Source: Acidobacteria bacterium RIFCSPLOWO2_02_FULL_67_21 (GTDB lineage Bacteria; Acidobacteriota; Vicinamibacteria; Vicinamibacterales; UBA2999). Taken from it: DNA of 34,051 nucleotides. The stretch's first letter is position 1; each line of letters begins with the position of its first letter. This document shows, piece by piece, positions 26,104 to 34,051 of this stretch. The notes beneath the pieces were generated by a model. The model was given only the letters and a program-made list of their open reading frames with translations, ran no database searches and was not told the origin of the DNA. The stretch covers positions 6,900-40,950 of the forward strand of contig MEKU01000002.1 in assembly GCA_001767195.1 (NCBI GenBank), given 5' to 3'. The translations under genes and the position numbers were made by a program.

Positions 26104-27320
26104 TGGCCGAGACGACCTACGCCCCGCCCGCTGATATCGATGCGCTGCGTTCGCGCGCGCTCATCGCCGGCGCCGCCGGCCTCGTCGCCTGCGGCATCGG
26201 ATTCATCGTGGACCGCGATCACTTCTTCCGTTCATGGCTCATTGCCTACCTGCTGTTCCTCGGGATCGCGCTCGGATCGATGGGGCTGCTGATGATCCAG
26301 CATCTGTCGGGCGGCGCGTGGGGCGTCTTCCGGCGGATCTTCGAGGCGTCGAGCCGGACGCTGCCGCTGCTGGCGATTCTCTTCCTGCCGATCGTGCTCG
26401 GCATGGGGACGCTCTACTCGTGGACGCACCCGGAGCACGTGCAGGCCGACGAAGTCCTGCAGCACAAGGCCGTCTACCTCAACACCGGGTTCTTCCTGCT
26501 GCGGGCGTTCATCTACTTCGCCGGCTGGATCCTGATCGCCTGGACGATGACGCGCTGGTCGCGGCGGCAGGACGAGGGCGACATGAGCGTGAACCTGCGC
26601 CTCCAGTACCTGAGCGGAGGCGGGATCGTGTTCTACGCGTTTGCCGCCACGTTTGCCGGCATCGACTGGGTGATGTCGATCAACCCGCACTGGTTCTCCA
26701 CGCTCTTCGGGTTCATCTTCATCGGCGGCCACGGCCTCGCCGCGCTGTCGTTTACGATCGTGATCAGCGCGTTCCTCGTGCGGCGCGCGCCGATGGAGCA
26801 GATCCTCAAGCCGGGCCATTTCCACGACCTCGGCAAGCTCTCGCTGGCGTTCGTCATGCTCTGGGCGTACTTCAACTTCTCCCAGTACATGCTGGTCTAC
26901 GCGGCCAACCTGGTCGAGGAGGTTCCGTACTTCGTCGCCCGGATCAGCCACGGATGGCAGTTCCTGGCGATCTTCCTCGTGCTGTTCCAGTTCGCGGTGC
27001 CCTTCCTGCTGCTGCTCTCGCGCGATCTCAAGCGGATGCCCCACCGGCTGGTGTGGGTGTCGCTGGCGCTGCTGCTGGTCCGCTACATCGATCTCTTCAT
27101 GCTCGTCTCGCCCGAGTTCGCGTCGACCGGCGCGAACCTCCACATGCTGGAGGGCGAGCACGCGTCGGGGTTCTTCGTTCACTGGCTCGACCTGGCCGCC
27201 CCGCTGGCGGTGGGCGGGTTGTGGCTCTGGATGTTTCTGACCCAGCTGGCGCAGCGGCCGCTGGTGGCGTTCGCGGACCCGTACCTGCGCGAGGCGCTGC
27301 AAAGCTCGGGAGGCCACTGA
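26103..27320 (+). CDS. actF: Alternative complex III subunit ActF, NrfD-type membrane protein
   Basis: This 405-aa polytopic protein, paralogous to ActC, starts at GTG 26103 (VAETTYAPPADIDALRSRAL) overlapping the actE stop by one base. About ten membrane helices are visible, including LIAGAAGLVACGIGFIV, ALGSMGLLMIQHLSGGAW, HKAVYLNTGFFLLRAFIYF and LAFVMLWAYFNFSQYMLVY. HNF-like and FSQY residues lie near the predicted quinone/proton region of ActF. It forms the second membrane half of ACIII. It is followed directly by the small membrane protein (ATG overlapping TGA). Confidence 0.94.
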   Translation: MAETTYAPPADIDALRSRALIAGAAGLVACGIGFIVDRDHFFRSWLIAYLLFLGIALGSMGLLMIQHLSGGAWGVFRRIFEASSRTLPLLAILFLPIVLGMGTLYSWTHPEHVQADEVLQHKAVYLNTGFFLLRAFIYFAGWILIAWTMTRWSRRQDEGDMSVNLRLQYLSGGGIVFYAFAATFAGIDWVMSINPHWFSTLFGFIFIGGHGLAALSFTIVISAFLVRRAPMEQILKPGHFHDLGKLSLAFVMLWAYFNFSQYMLVYAANLVEEVPYFVARISHGWQFLAIFLVLFQFAVPFLLLLSRDLKRMPHRLVWVSLALLLVRYIDLFMLVSPEFASTGANLHMLEGEHASGFFVHWLDLAAPLAVGGLWLWMFLTQLAQRPLVAFADPYLREALQSSGGH

Positions 27321-27826
27321 TGGCGCATGACGACCCGGTAGGACACGCCTCGGCAGACGACGAGTATCTGGCGACGCCGCCCGACTCGACCTACGAGCAC
27401 ACCGACGCGCACGTCGGTCCGATCGTCAAGTTCATGGTCTGGCTCGCGGCGTCGGCGATCGTCATTCACATCGGCCTCGGCTTCATGTACGAGTTCCTGA
27501 TCCAGCAGTCGATGATCGCCGAGCAGCCGTACCCCCTGGCCACCGGCCAGGAGCCGCGCCTCCCGCCGGCGCCCCGGCTGCAGCAGTTTCCGCACAACGA
27601 GATCTACCAGTTCCGCCTGGACGAAGCGACGCTGATGGACCGGTACGGCTGGATGAACAAGGACGCCGGCATCGTGCATATTCCGATTGAGGAGGCGATG
27701 CGGCTCACCGTCGAGCGCGGGCTGCTGCAGACGCGGACACCGGACGCGGCGCAGCCGGCCGGCGTGCCGGGGCAGATGGCGTCCGACGCGAGCTCGGGCC
27801 GGACGATGGAGCGGCGGAGGCAGTAG
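27320..27826 (+). CDS. Small single-helix membrane protein of the ACIII/oxidase operon
   Basis: The track frame begins at 26234 as a shadow of actF. The real start is ATG 27320, overlapping the actF stop, giving 168 aa. There is a soluble N-terminus, one membrane helix (FMVWLAASAIVIHIGLGFMYEFL) and a periplasmic tail. The tail contains RLQQFPHNEIYQFRLDEATLMDRYGWMNKDAGIVHIPIEEAMRLTVERGL. This YGW..K..GIVHIPI..AM pattern recurs, from memory, in proteins encoded beside Sco1 and cytochrome oxidase genes. Its position fits an accessory subunit (ActG-like or assembly factor), but the role is not established. Confidence 0.8.
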   Translation: MAHDDPVGHASADDEYLATPPDSTYEHTDAHVGPIVKFMVWLAASAIVIHIGLGFMYEFLIQQSMIAEQPYPLATGQEPRLPPAPRLQQFPHNEIYQFRLDEATLMDRYGWMNKDAGIVHIPIEEAMRLTVERGLLQTRTPDAAQPAGVPGQMASDASSGRTMERRRQ

Positions 27827-27831
27827 GACGG

Positions 27832-27936
27832 CAATGCTCAATGCTCAATGCTCAATGCTCAATGTCCAACGCGGCAGACGTGTGTGTGCGGTCGCCCTTT
27901 TGTCATTGGGCATTTGGCATTGGGCATTGGGCATTG
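27832..27936. repeat. Direct and inverted repeat at the start of the sco gene
   Basis: Four copies of caatgct form the left arm (27832-27863). The right arm (27903-27936) reads cattgggcatttggcattgggcattgggcattg. The arms can pair with G-U wobbles replacing A-U. The element contains the chosen ATG and encodes the signal peptide (LLSLGIWHWALGIDA). The structure could fold over the ribosome site. Confidence 0.7.
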
Positions 27937-28742
27937 ATGCGGCGGCCCAGGCCGGCTTCCCGAGCGGCTACGGCAGCACGCAGGAGCCGGGCATGGTGTC
28001 GACCGACGTGCCGCCCCAGCTCCGCGACGTGACGTTCAGGCAGCGGTTGAACGAGCGGCTGCCGCTCGATGCCGCGTTTCGCGACGAGAGCGGCCGGCCC
28101 GTGACGCTGGGCGACTACTTCGGCCGCCGGCCCGTCCTGCTGGCGTTTGTCTACTACAGCTGTCCGATGCTGTGCACGCAGGTGATGAACGGGCTGTCGA
28201 GCGCGCTCAAGGTCACGCCGTTCAAGGCGGGCGAGGATTTCGACGTCGTGCTCATCAGCTTCGACCCGCGCGACACGCCGGCGACGGCCGCGGAGAAGAA
28301 GCGCGCCCACCTGGAGTACTGGTCGGTCGAGCAGGATGCGGCGGCGTGGCACCTGCTGACCGGCGATGAGGCGACGATCCGGCGCGTGACGTCGGCGGCG
28401 GGATTCACCTACCGCTGGGACGAGCCGAGCGGGCAGTTCGCCCACGTGAGCGGCGTGCTGGTGGCCACCTCCGACGGCCGCCTGTCGCGCTACTTCTACG
28501 GCGTCGAGTACTCGCCGAAGGAGCTGCGGCTGGCGCTGGTCGAGTCGGGCGACGGCCGCGTCGGCTCGGCGATCGACGAGCTGCTCCTCTACTGCTTCCA
28601 CTACGACCCGGAGAGCGGCCGCTACGGGCTGATGGTGATGAATCTGGTGCGGCTCGCTGGTGTCATGACAGTACTGTTCATCGGCGGCTCGATCCTGCTG
28701 ATGCGCCGCCGCGACGCGCGCCCGCGGCTGGACCGGGCCTGA
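27834..28742 (+). CDS. Sco1/SenC copper chaperone for cytochrome oxidase
   Basis: The start is ATG 27834 (or 27855), after aggacggca; the track version from 27687 is a shadow. The thioredoxin-like domain holds the copper site VYYSCPMLCTQVMNG (CXXXC) and the histidine in QFAHVSGVLV. DVVLISFDPRDTPATA is the conserved strand-turn. It ends with an unusual C-terminal membrane helix (VRLAGVMTVLFIGGSILLM). It inserts copper into the CuA site of subunit II, encoded 5 bases downstream. The N-terminus, MLNAQCSMLNVQRGRRVCAV plus LLSLGIWHWALGI, is encoded entirely by a repeat. Confidence 0.9.
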   Translation: MLNAQCSMLNVQRGRRVCAVALLSLGIWHWALGIDAAAQAGFPSGYGSTQEPGMVSTDVPPQLRDVTFRQRLNERLPLDAAFRDESGRPVTLGDYFGRRPVLLAFVYYSCPMLCTQVMNGLSSALKVTPFKAGEDFDVVLISFDPRDTPATAAEKKRAHLEYWSVEQDAAAWHLLTGDEATIRRVTSAAGFTYRWDEPSGQFAHVSGVLVATSDGRLSRYFYGVEYSPKELRLALVESGDGRVGSAIDELLLYCFHYDPESGRYGLMVMNLVRLAGVMTVLFIGGSILLMRRRDARPRLDRA

Positions 28743-28747
28743 AACCT

Positions 28748-29755
28748 ATGCTTTCTGGAATCCCGCTGTTTCCCGAGCAGGCCTCCACCATCGCCCCCGC
28801 GGTGGACAACCTGTATTTCTTCGTCACGGCCGTGACGGCGTTCTTCGCGCTGCTGGTGGTGGTGCTGGTCACCATCTTCGCCATCAAGTACCGCGACAAG
28901 ACAGGCGAGAAGGTGGGCGCTCCGATCACCGGGTCGCTTCCGCTCGAGCTCGGCTGGTCGATCATCCCGTTCTTCATCGCGATGGGGATCTTCGGCTGGG
29001 CGACCGTCGTCTTCTTCGATCTCGTGCGGGCGCCGGATCAGACGCTCGAGATCTACTCCACCGGGAAGCGGTGGATGTGGCGCTTCCAGCACCTCGACGG
29101 CCAGAGCGAGCTCAACGAGCTCCATGTGCCGCTCGGTAGGCCCGTCAAGGTGATCTTCACCTCCGAGGACGTGCTGCACTCGCTGTACGTTCCGGCATTC
29201 CGCGTGAAGGCCGACGCCATTCCCGGCCGGTACAGCTCGATCTGGTTCACGGCGACCCGTGTCGGCGAGTACCACCTCTTCTGCGCCGAGTATTGCGGCA
29301 CCCGGCACTCCGGGATGATCGGCCGCGTCGTCGTGCAGGAGCCGGGCGAGTATCAGGCGTGGCTGAGCGGCGGCGGCGGGCTGTCGATGTCGGCCCGCGG
29401 GGAGCAGCTCTTCCAGCAGCTCGGGTGCGTGGGGTGCCACCTCAATGACGGGTCGGGGCGTGGGCCGTCGCTCGCCGGCAAGTACGGCGCCCAGGAAACG
29501 CTCGCCACGGGCGCCACCGTGAACGTCGACGACAGTTACATCCGCGAATCGATCCTGACGCCACAGCTCAAGCTGGTGGCCGGCTATCAGCCGTTGATGC
29601 CGACGTTCCAGGGCCTCGTGAATGAAGAAGGGCTCATGAGCCTGATCGAGTACATCAAGTCGCTGCCGGGAGCCCGGCCGCCGGCAACCGCGGCGCAGGC
29701 CAGCGCCGCAGCGGTTCCCGCGACGGCTCCGGCCCAGGGCAGCAGTCCAAGGTAA
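28748..29755 (+). CDS. coxB: Cytochrome c oxidase subunit II with fused cytochrome c (caa3 type)
   Basis: This 335-aa protein has two N-terminal membrane helices (YFFVTAVTAFFALLVVVLVTI; GWSIIPFFIAMGIFGWATVVFF). The CuA domain contains the first ligand histidine in EDVLHSLYVPAFRVK and the cluster CAEYCGTRHSGM. The C-terminus is a cytochrome c domain with CVGCHLNDG and a distal methionine in QPLMPTFQG. The fused heme makes this a caa3 oxidase, able to take electrons from ActE/ActA directly. It ends in an Ala/Pro tail. Confidence 0.96.
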   Translation: MLSGIPLFPEQASTIAPAVDNLYFFVTAVTAFFALLVVVLVTIFAIKYRDKTGEKVGAPITGSLPLELGWSIIPFFIAMGIFGWATVVFFDLVRAPDQTLEIYSTGKRWMWRFQHLDGQSELNELHVPLGRPVKVIFTSEDVLHSLYVPAFRVKADAIPGRYSSIWFTATRVGEYHLFCAEYCGTRHSGMIGRVVVQEPGEYQAWLSGGGGLSMSARGEQLFQQLGCVGCHLNDGSGRGPSLAGKYGAQETLATGATVNVDDSYIRESILTPQLKLVAGYQPLMPTFQGLVNEEGLMSLIEYIKSLPGARPPATAAQASAAAVPATAPAQGSSPR

Positions 29756-29761
29756 GACCAG

Positions 29762-31367
<1,606 letters not shown>

Positions 31368-31375
<8 letters not shown>

Positions 31376-32093
31376 CGGCCTCGCCGCACGCGCCGATCCG
31401 CACGGGCACGCGCCCGCCTCCGCCACCGGCTCCGGCGCGGCAGGCCATCATCCGGCGCTGCAGCACCACTTTCAGACGCTGGAGCAGCAGCACGAAGTCG
31501 CGACGCTCGGGATGTGGGTGTTCCTCGTCACCGAAGTGATGTTCTTCGGTGGCCTCCTGATGGCGTACCTCCTCTACCGCGTCTGGTACCCGGCGGCCTG
31601 GTCCGAAGGCAGCCTCGAGCTCGACATCCGGCTCGGCGCGTTCAATACGGTCGTCCTGATTGGCAGCAGTCTCACGATGGCCTTTGCCGTGCGCTCCGCG
31701 CAGACGGGCGCCCAGCGGGCCACCGTCCGCTGGCTGATCGTGACGATGATCCTGGGCCTGACGTTCCTGGTCGTGAAGTATTTCGAGTACAAGCACAAGT
31801 GGGACCTGAACCACATTCCCGGCGCGAACTTCCAGTTCGAGGGACCGCACGCGCACCAGGTGGAGATCTTCCTGTCGCTCTATTTCGGCCTGACCGGTCT
31901 GCACGCGCTGCACATGATCATCGGCGTGAGCATCCTGGCCGTGATCACCTGGATGGCGTCGCGCGGGCGCTTCAGCCCTCAGTGGAACACGCCAGTGGAG
32001 ATATCAGGTTTGTACTGGCACTTTGTCGACATTGTCTGGATCTTCCTGTTCCCGCTGCTCTACCTGGTAGACCGGGCGCATCAACTGGGGTAA
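31368..32093 (+). CDS. coxC: Cytochrome c oxidase subunit III
   Basis: The start is TTG 31368, with ggga 9 or so bases upstream, inside the end of coxA, giving 241 aa. The N-terminal tail is His/Ala-rich ([17 protein letters not shown]). It is followed by about five membrane helices, beginning [43 protein letters not shown] and [18 protein letters not shown] are the classical subunit III motifs. It stabilises the oxidase core. Confidence 0.95.
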
Positions 32094-32096
32094 GCC

Positions 32097-32501
32097 ATGG
32101 CAGGGCATGTTTCTCCGAAGCGCGTCTACTACACCATTTTCGGCTCGCTGATGGTGCTGACCGCCATCACGGTGGCGGTGGCGTTCATCAATCTCGGGGC
32201 GCTGAATTTTCCGGTCGCGCTCGGCATTGCGATCGTCAAGGCCACGCTGGTGATCCTCTTCTTCATGCACCTGAAGTACAGCAGCCGCCTGACGAAGCTG
32301 GTCTGCGGAAGCGCGTTCTTCTTCCTGATCGTCCTGTTCGGCTTGACGATGTCCGACTACCTGTCGAGAGGATGGTTCACGGCGCCCGGCGGCACCACCG
32401 CGGCGGGAACGCGGGTCACGATCGAGCCGCCGGCGGAGGCCCCGCCGGGGGCGCCAGCCGAGGGCGCCGAGCCTTCAACACCCGCCCAGCCGGTGCCCTA
32501 G
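32097..32501 (+). CDS. coxD: Cytochrome c oxidase subunit IV (COX4_pro type)
   Basis: This 134-aa small membrane protein has three helices: YTIFGSLMVLTAITVAVAF, FPVALGIAIVKATLVILFFMHLKYS and FFFLIVLFGLTMSDY. VKATLVILFFMHLKYS is the characteristic bacterial subunit IV segment. The C-terminus is a Pro/Ala tail with no predicted structure. It starts 3 bases after coxC and is the last gene of the respiratory operon. Confidence 0.92.
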   Translation: MAGHVSPKRVYYTIFGSLMVLTAITVAVAFINLGALNFPVALGIAIVKATLVILFFMHLKYSSRLTKLVCGSAFFFLIVLFGLTMSDYLSRGWFTAPGGTTAAGTRVTIEPPAEAPPGAPAEGAEPSTPAQPVP

Positions 32502-32506
32502 ATCAT

Positions 32507-32683
32507 TTAGAACACCTCGCCGAAATAGCTCCACAGCTTCTCGCGCCCGCGGATGTGCAGCGGGCGCTCGCGCCAGCGCACGGGGTCGATCCGCACGGAT
32601 CGCTCGATGTCGCGCTCGAGATCGGCGCGCAGCCGCCGGGCGAGCTCTCGGTCGAAGACCGCGACGTTGAGCTCGCGGTAAAG
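32507..32683 (-). pseudogene. C-terminal relic of a phospholipase D/cardiolipin synthase gene
   Basis: The minus strand has an open 58-codon stretch ending in TAA at 32507-32509. It reads LYRELNVAVFDRELARRLRA, then DLERDIERSVRIDPVRWRER and ending GREKLWSYFGEVF. This matches the extreme C-terminus of bacterial phospholipase D-type cardiolipin synthases (LN.EV.D...A..L...F..D). There is no HKD motif or upstream part: homology stops at the adjacent CitE-like gene. It is probably the remnant of a gene cut by rearrangement. Confidence 0.6.
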
Positions 32684-32691
32684 TGGTGGCG

Positions 32692-33552
32692 ATGATCGGC
32701 CCGCTGCGATCGCTGCTGTTCGTTCCCGGAACCCGCGCCGACAGGTTCGAGAAGGCCCTCAGCACCGGCGCCGACGCCGTCGTCTTCGACATGGAGGACA
32801 GCGTCGGGCCTGCGCAGAAAGACCAGGCGCGCGGCGCTATTGCCGAGTTCCTGGCGGCCGGACGGCAAGCGGGGCCTCACCGCCTGATCCGGCTGAATCC
32901 GGTTCACACGGCGTTCGGCACGGCCGATCTCGAGTTCTTTCGCGGCCGTGACGGGTTCGACGGGGTGCTTCTCCCGAAGGTGGATGCGCCTGGAACGCTC
33001 GAAACCGCCGCCCGCGCGCTAGCCACGAGCCGATCCGGAGGCGTGGCCTCGCCCCTGCTGCCGCTGCTCGAATCGCCGCGCGCCGTGCTTCGGGCGCTGG
33101 AGATCGCGTCTGCTGACGCTCCGGTGGCGGCGCTGCTGCTTGGCGCCGAGGATCTGGCTGCCGCGCTCGGTGTGACGCGGACCATGGACGGCGAGGAGCT
33201 CATCCTCGCGCGCGCCCAGATTGCAATGGCGGCCGCGGCCGTCGGCGCCGAGGCCATCGACGCCGTGTTCACCCATCTTGACGACGAAGAAGGGCTGCGG
33301 AGGGACTGCGCCCGCGCCCGCGGTGTCGGGTTCGGGGGAAAGATGGCGATCCATCCGCGCCAGGTCGCCATCATCAACGAGGCCTTTACGCCCTCCGACG
33401 CCGAACTGGACCAGGCGCGGCGGACGATCGAGACCTACGAGGCGGCGCTGGCGGCCGGGCAGGGTGTGACAAGACTGGGCAGCGACATGGTGGAGCTGCC
33501 GATGGTGGTACGCGCCCGCCGGCTCATCGCGCTGGCCGGGCGGCTCCGCTAG
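32692..33552 (+). CDS. CitE-like/HpcH-HpaI family aldolase or lyase
   Basis: This protein is 286 aa from ATG 32692; GTG 32683 is possible. It has the CitE/malyl-CoA lyase TIM-barrel signatures: RSLLFVPGTRADRFEKAL, DAVVFDMEDSVGPAQKDQAR, RLIRLNPVHT, VLLPKVDAPGTLE, PLLESPRAVLRALEIA and LGAEDLAAALGVTR. The metal-binding glutamate and aspartate (LLES; GAED) appear intact. Members cleave or form C-C bonds in acyl-CoA thioesters. The exact substrate cannot be told, and no citrate lyase alpha or gamma gene is present. It ends 4 bases into the convergent Smr gene. Confidence 0.88.
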   Translation: MIGPLRSLLFVPGTRADRFEKALSTGADAVVFDMEDSVGPAQKDQARGAIAEFLAAGRQAGPHRLIRLNPVHTAFGTADLEFFRGRDGFDGVLLPKVDAPGTLETAARALATSRSGGVASPLLPLLESPRAVLRALEIASADAPVAALLLGAEDLAAALGVTRTMDGEELILARAQIAMAAAAVGAEAIDAVFTHLDDEEGLRRDCARARGVGFGGKMAIHPRQVAIINEAFTPSDAELDQARRTIETYEAALAAGQGVTRLGSDMVELPMVVRARRLIALAGRLR

Positions 33553-34013
33553 AACCGGACGAGGGTCACGCCGGCGTTGTGCGGATCGAGCTCGAAGCTG
33601 TTCACGACCGGCAGGGTCTTCAGATGCCGGTGCACCGCTTTCCGAATCCGTCCGGAGCCCTTGCCATGGACGATGTCCAGGCGATCGGCGTCGTCGCGCA
33701 GCGCGTGATCGATCGCGTCGACGACGAGGGCGATGGCTGCTTCAACGGTGAGCCCGTGGAGGTCGATCCGCGCCGTCATGGCGGGCGCCGCCGGCTGTTG
33801 CTCCCGCGACGCCTCGGACCGTCCCTCTCGCGATCGGCGTTTGCTGCGCTTCCCCTCAGCCGGAGGCGGCACCGACAGGTCGTCTTCGAGGCACGACACC
33901 GTGACGTTGCCGATGCGCACCCGGTAGTGGCCGCCGCGGCCTGCTTCGACGACGACGCCCCGTTTCTTCCCCAGCGTCGCGACGATGACTTCCGCCCCAA
34001 CGGCCAGCGGCAT
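33549..34013 (-). CDS. Smr-domain protein, MutS2 C-terminal-like
   Basis: This 154-aa protein begins with an SH3-like KOW/MutS2-type segment (GAEVIVATLGKKRGVVVEAGRGGHYRVRIGN). A basic linker (KRSKRRSREGRSE) follows, then a Smr nuclease domain with DLHGLTVEAAIALV, LDIVHGKGSGRIRKAVHRHL and a terminal DPHNAGVTLVRF. The order matches the C-terminal half of MutS2, but without the MutS ATPase region. It may act in ribosome rescue or nucleic-acid cleavage, by analogy only. It is convergent with and overlaps the CitE-like gene by 4 bases. Confidence 0.9.
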   Translation of the reverse strand: MPLAVGAEVIVATLGKKRGVVVEAGRGGHYRVRIGNVTVSCLEDDLSVPPPAEGKRSKRRSREGRSEASREQQPAAPAMTARIDLHGLTVEAAIALVVDAIDHALRDDADRLDIVHGKGSGRIRKAVHRHLKTLPVVNSFELDPHNAGVTLVRF

Positions 34014-34017
34014 TGAT

Positions 34018-34047
34018 GAAGGCCTCCCGTTGTAGCGGCGGGCCTTC
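34018..34047. terminator. Stem-loop upstream of the Smr gene
   Basis: gaaggcc and ggccttc form a 7-bp stem extended by a few G-C pairs (tcccg/cggcggg region) around a short loop. It lies just before the Smr start codon on the minus strand. It could be a terminator of a gene to the right or a leader hairpin of the Smr transcript. No clear U-tract is seen. Confidence 0.35.
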
Positions 34048-34051
34048 AGGC

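Noticed and set aside
27832-27866. caatgct repeats as a CRISPR array
   Set aside because: Units are only 7 bases, contiguous and without spacers. They form one arm of an inverted repeat.

Overview
This is a high-GC bacterial window. The respiratory genes (alternative complex III followed by a caa3-type A2 oxidase) and the style of the short interspersed repeats suggest a soil or sediment acidobacterium, possibly Vicinamibacterales-like. That assignment is inference; no rRNA or marker gene is present. Genes are dense and mostly coupled by 1-8 bp start/stop overlaps.

Region 1 (1-11200) is a defence island on the minus strand. It reads as a BREX system in the order brxA-like, brxB, brxC, a MNT nucleotidyltransferase and HEPN pair, pglX, and then an AlbA_2 gene cut by the window edge. 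pglZ and the remaining BREX genes should lie beyond the left edge. Divergently from brxA, across an AT-rich spacer with a perfect 18-bp palindrome, runs an AbiEi-like winged-helix regulator. It is followed by an N-terminally truncated nucleotidyltransferase-like partner. This pair sits where BREX loci often carry a BrxR-type regulator.

Region 2 (11200-16000) is a patchwork. It holds a VapBC toxin-antitoxin pair coupled to a small HMA-like exported protein and a membrane-anchored protein. It also holds a DUF11/propeller secreted-protein gene broken by a frameshift and a TGG-to-TGA stop, a molybdopterin oxidoreductase cut off after about 165 codons, and a probable vapBC scar at its broken end.

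Region 3 (15800-19500) encodes a bicupin and two tandem paralogous solute-binding lipoproteins with no permease nearby, then a convergent zinc-ribbon protein.

Region 4 (19500-32500) is one long plus-strand respiratory operon: actA-B-C-D-E-F, a small membrane protein, Sco1, and caa3 oxidase subunits II, I, III and IV. Quinol electrons would pass through ACIII to the cytochrome c domain fused to subunit II and on to oxygen, as in the ACIII-caa3 assemblies known from Rhodothermus. Region 5 holds a relic of a phospholipase D/cardiolipin synthase gene, a CitE-like lyase and a Smr-domain protein.

The most unusual signal across the window is that short interspersed or hairpin repeats form in-frame parts of four genes. 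One gives a linker just before methyltransferase motif I in PglX. The others give the export signals of the second solute-binding protein, of ActE and of Sco1.
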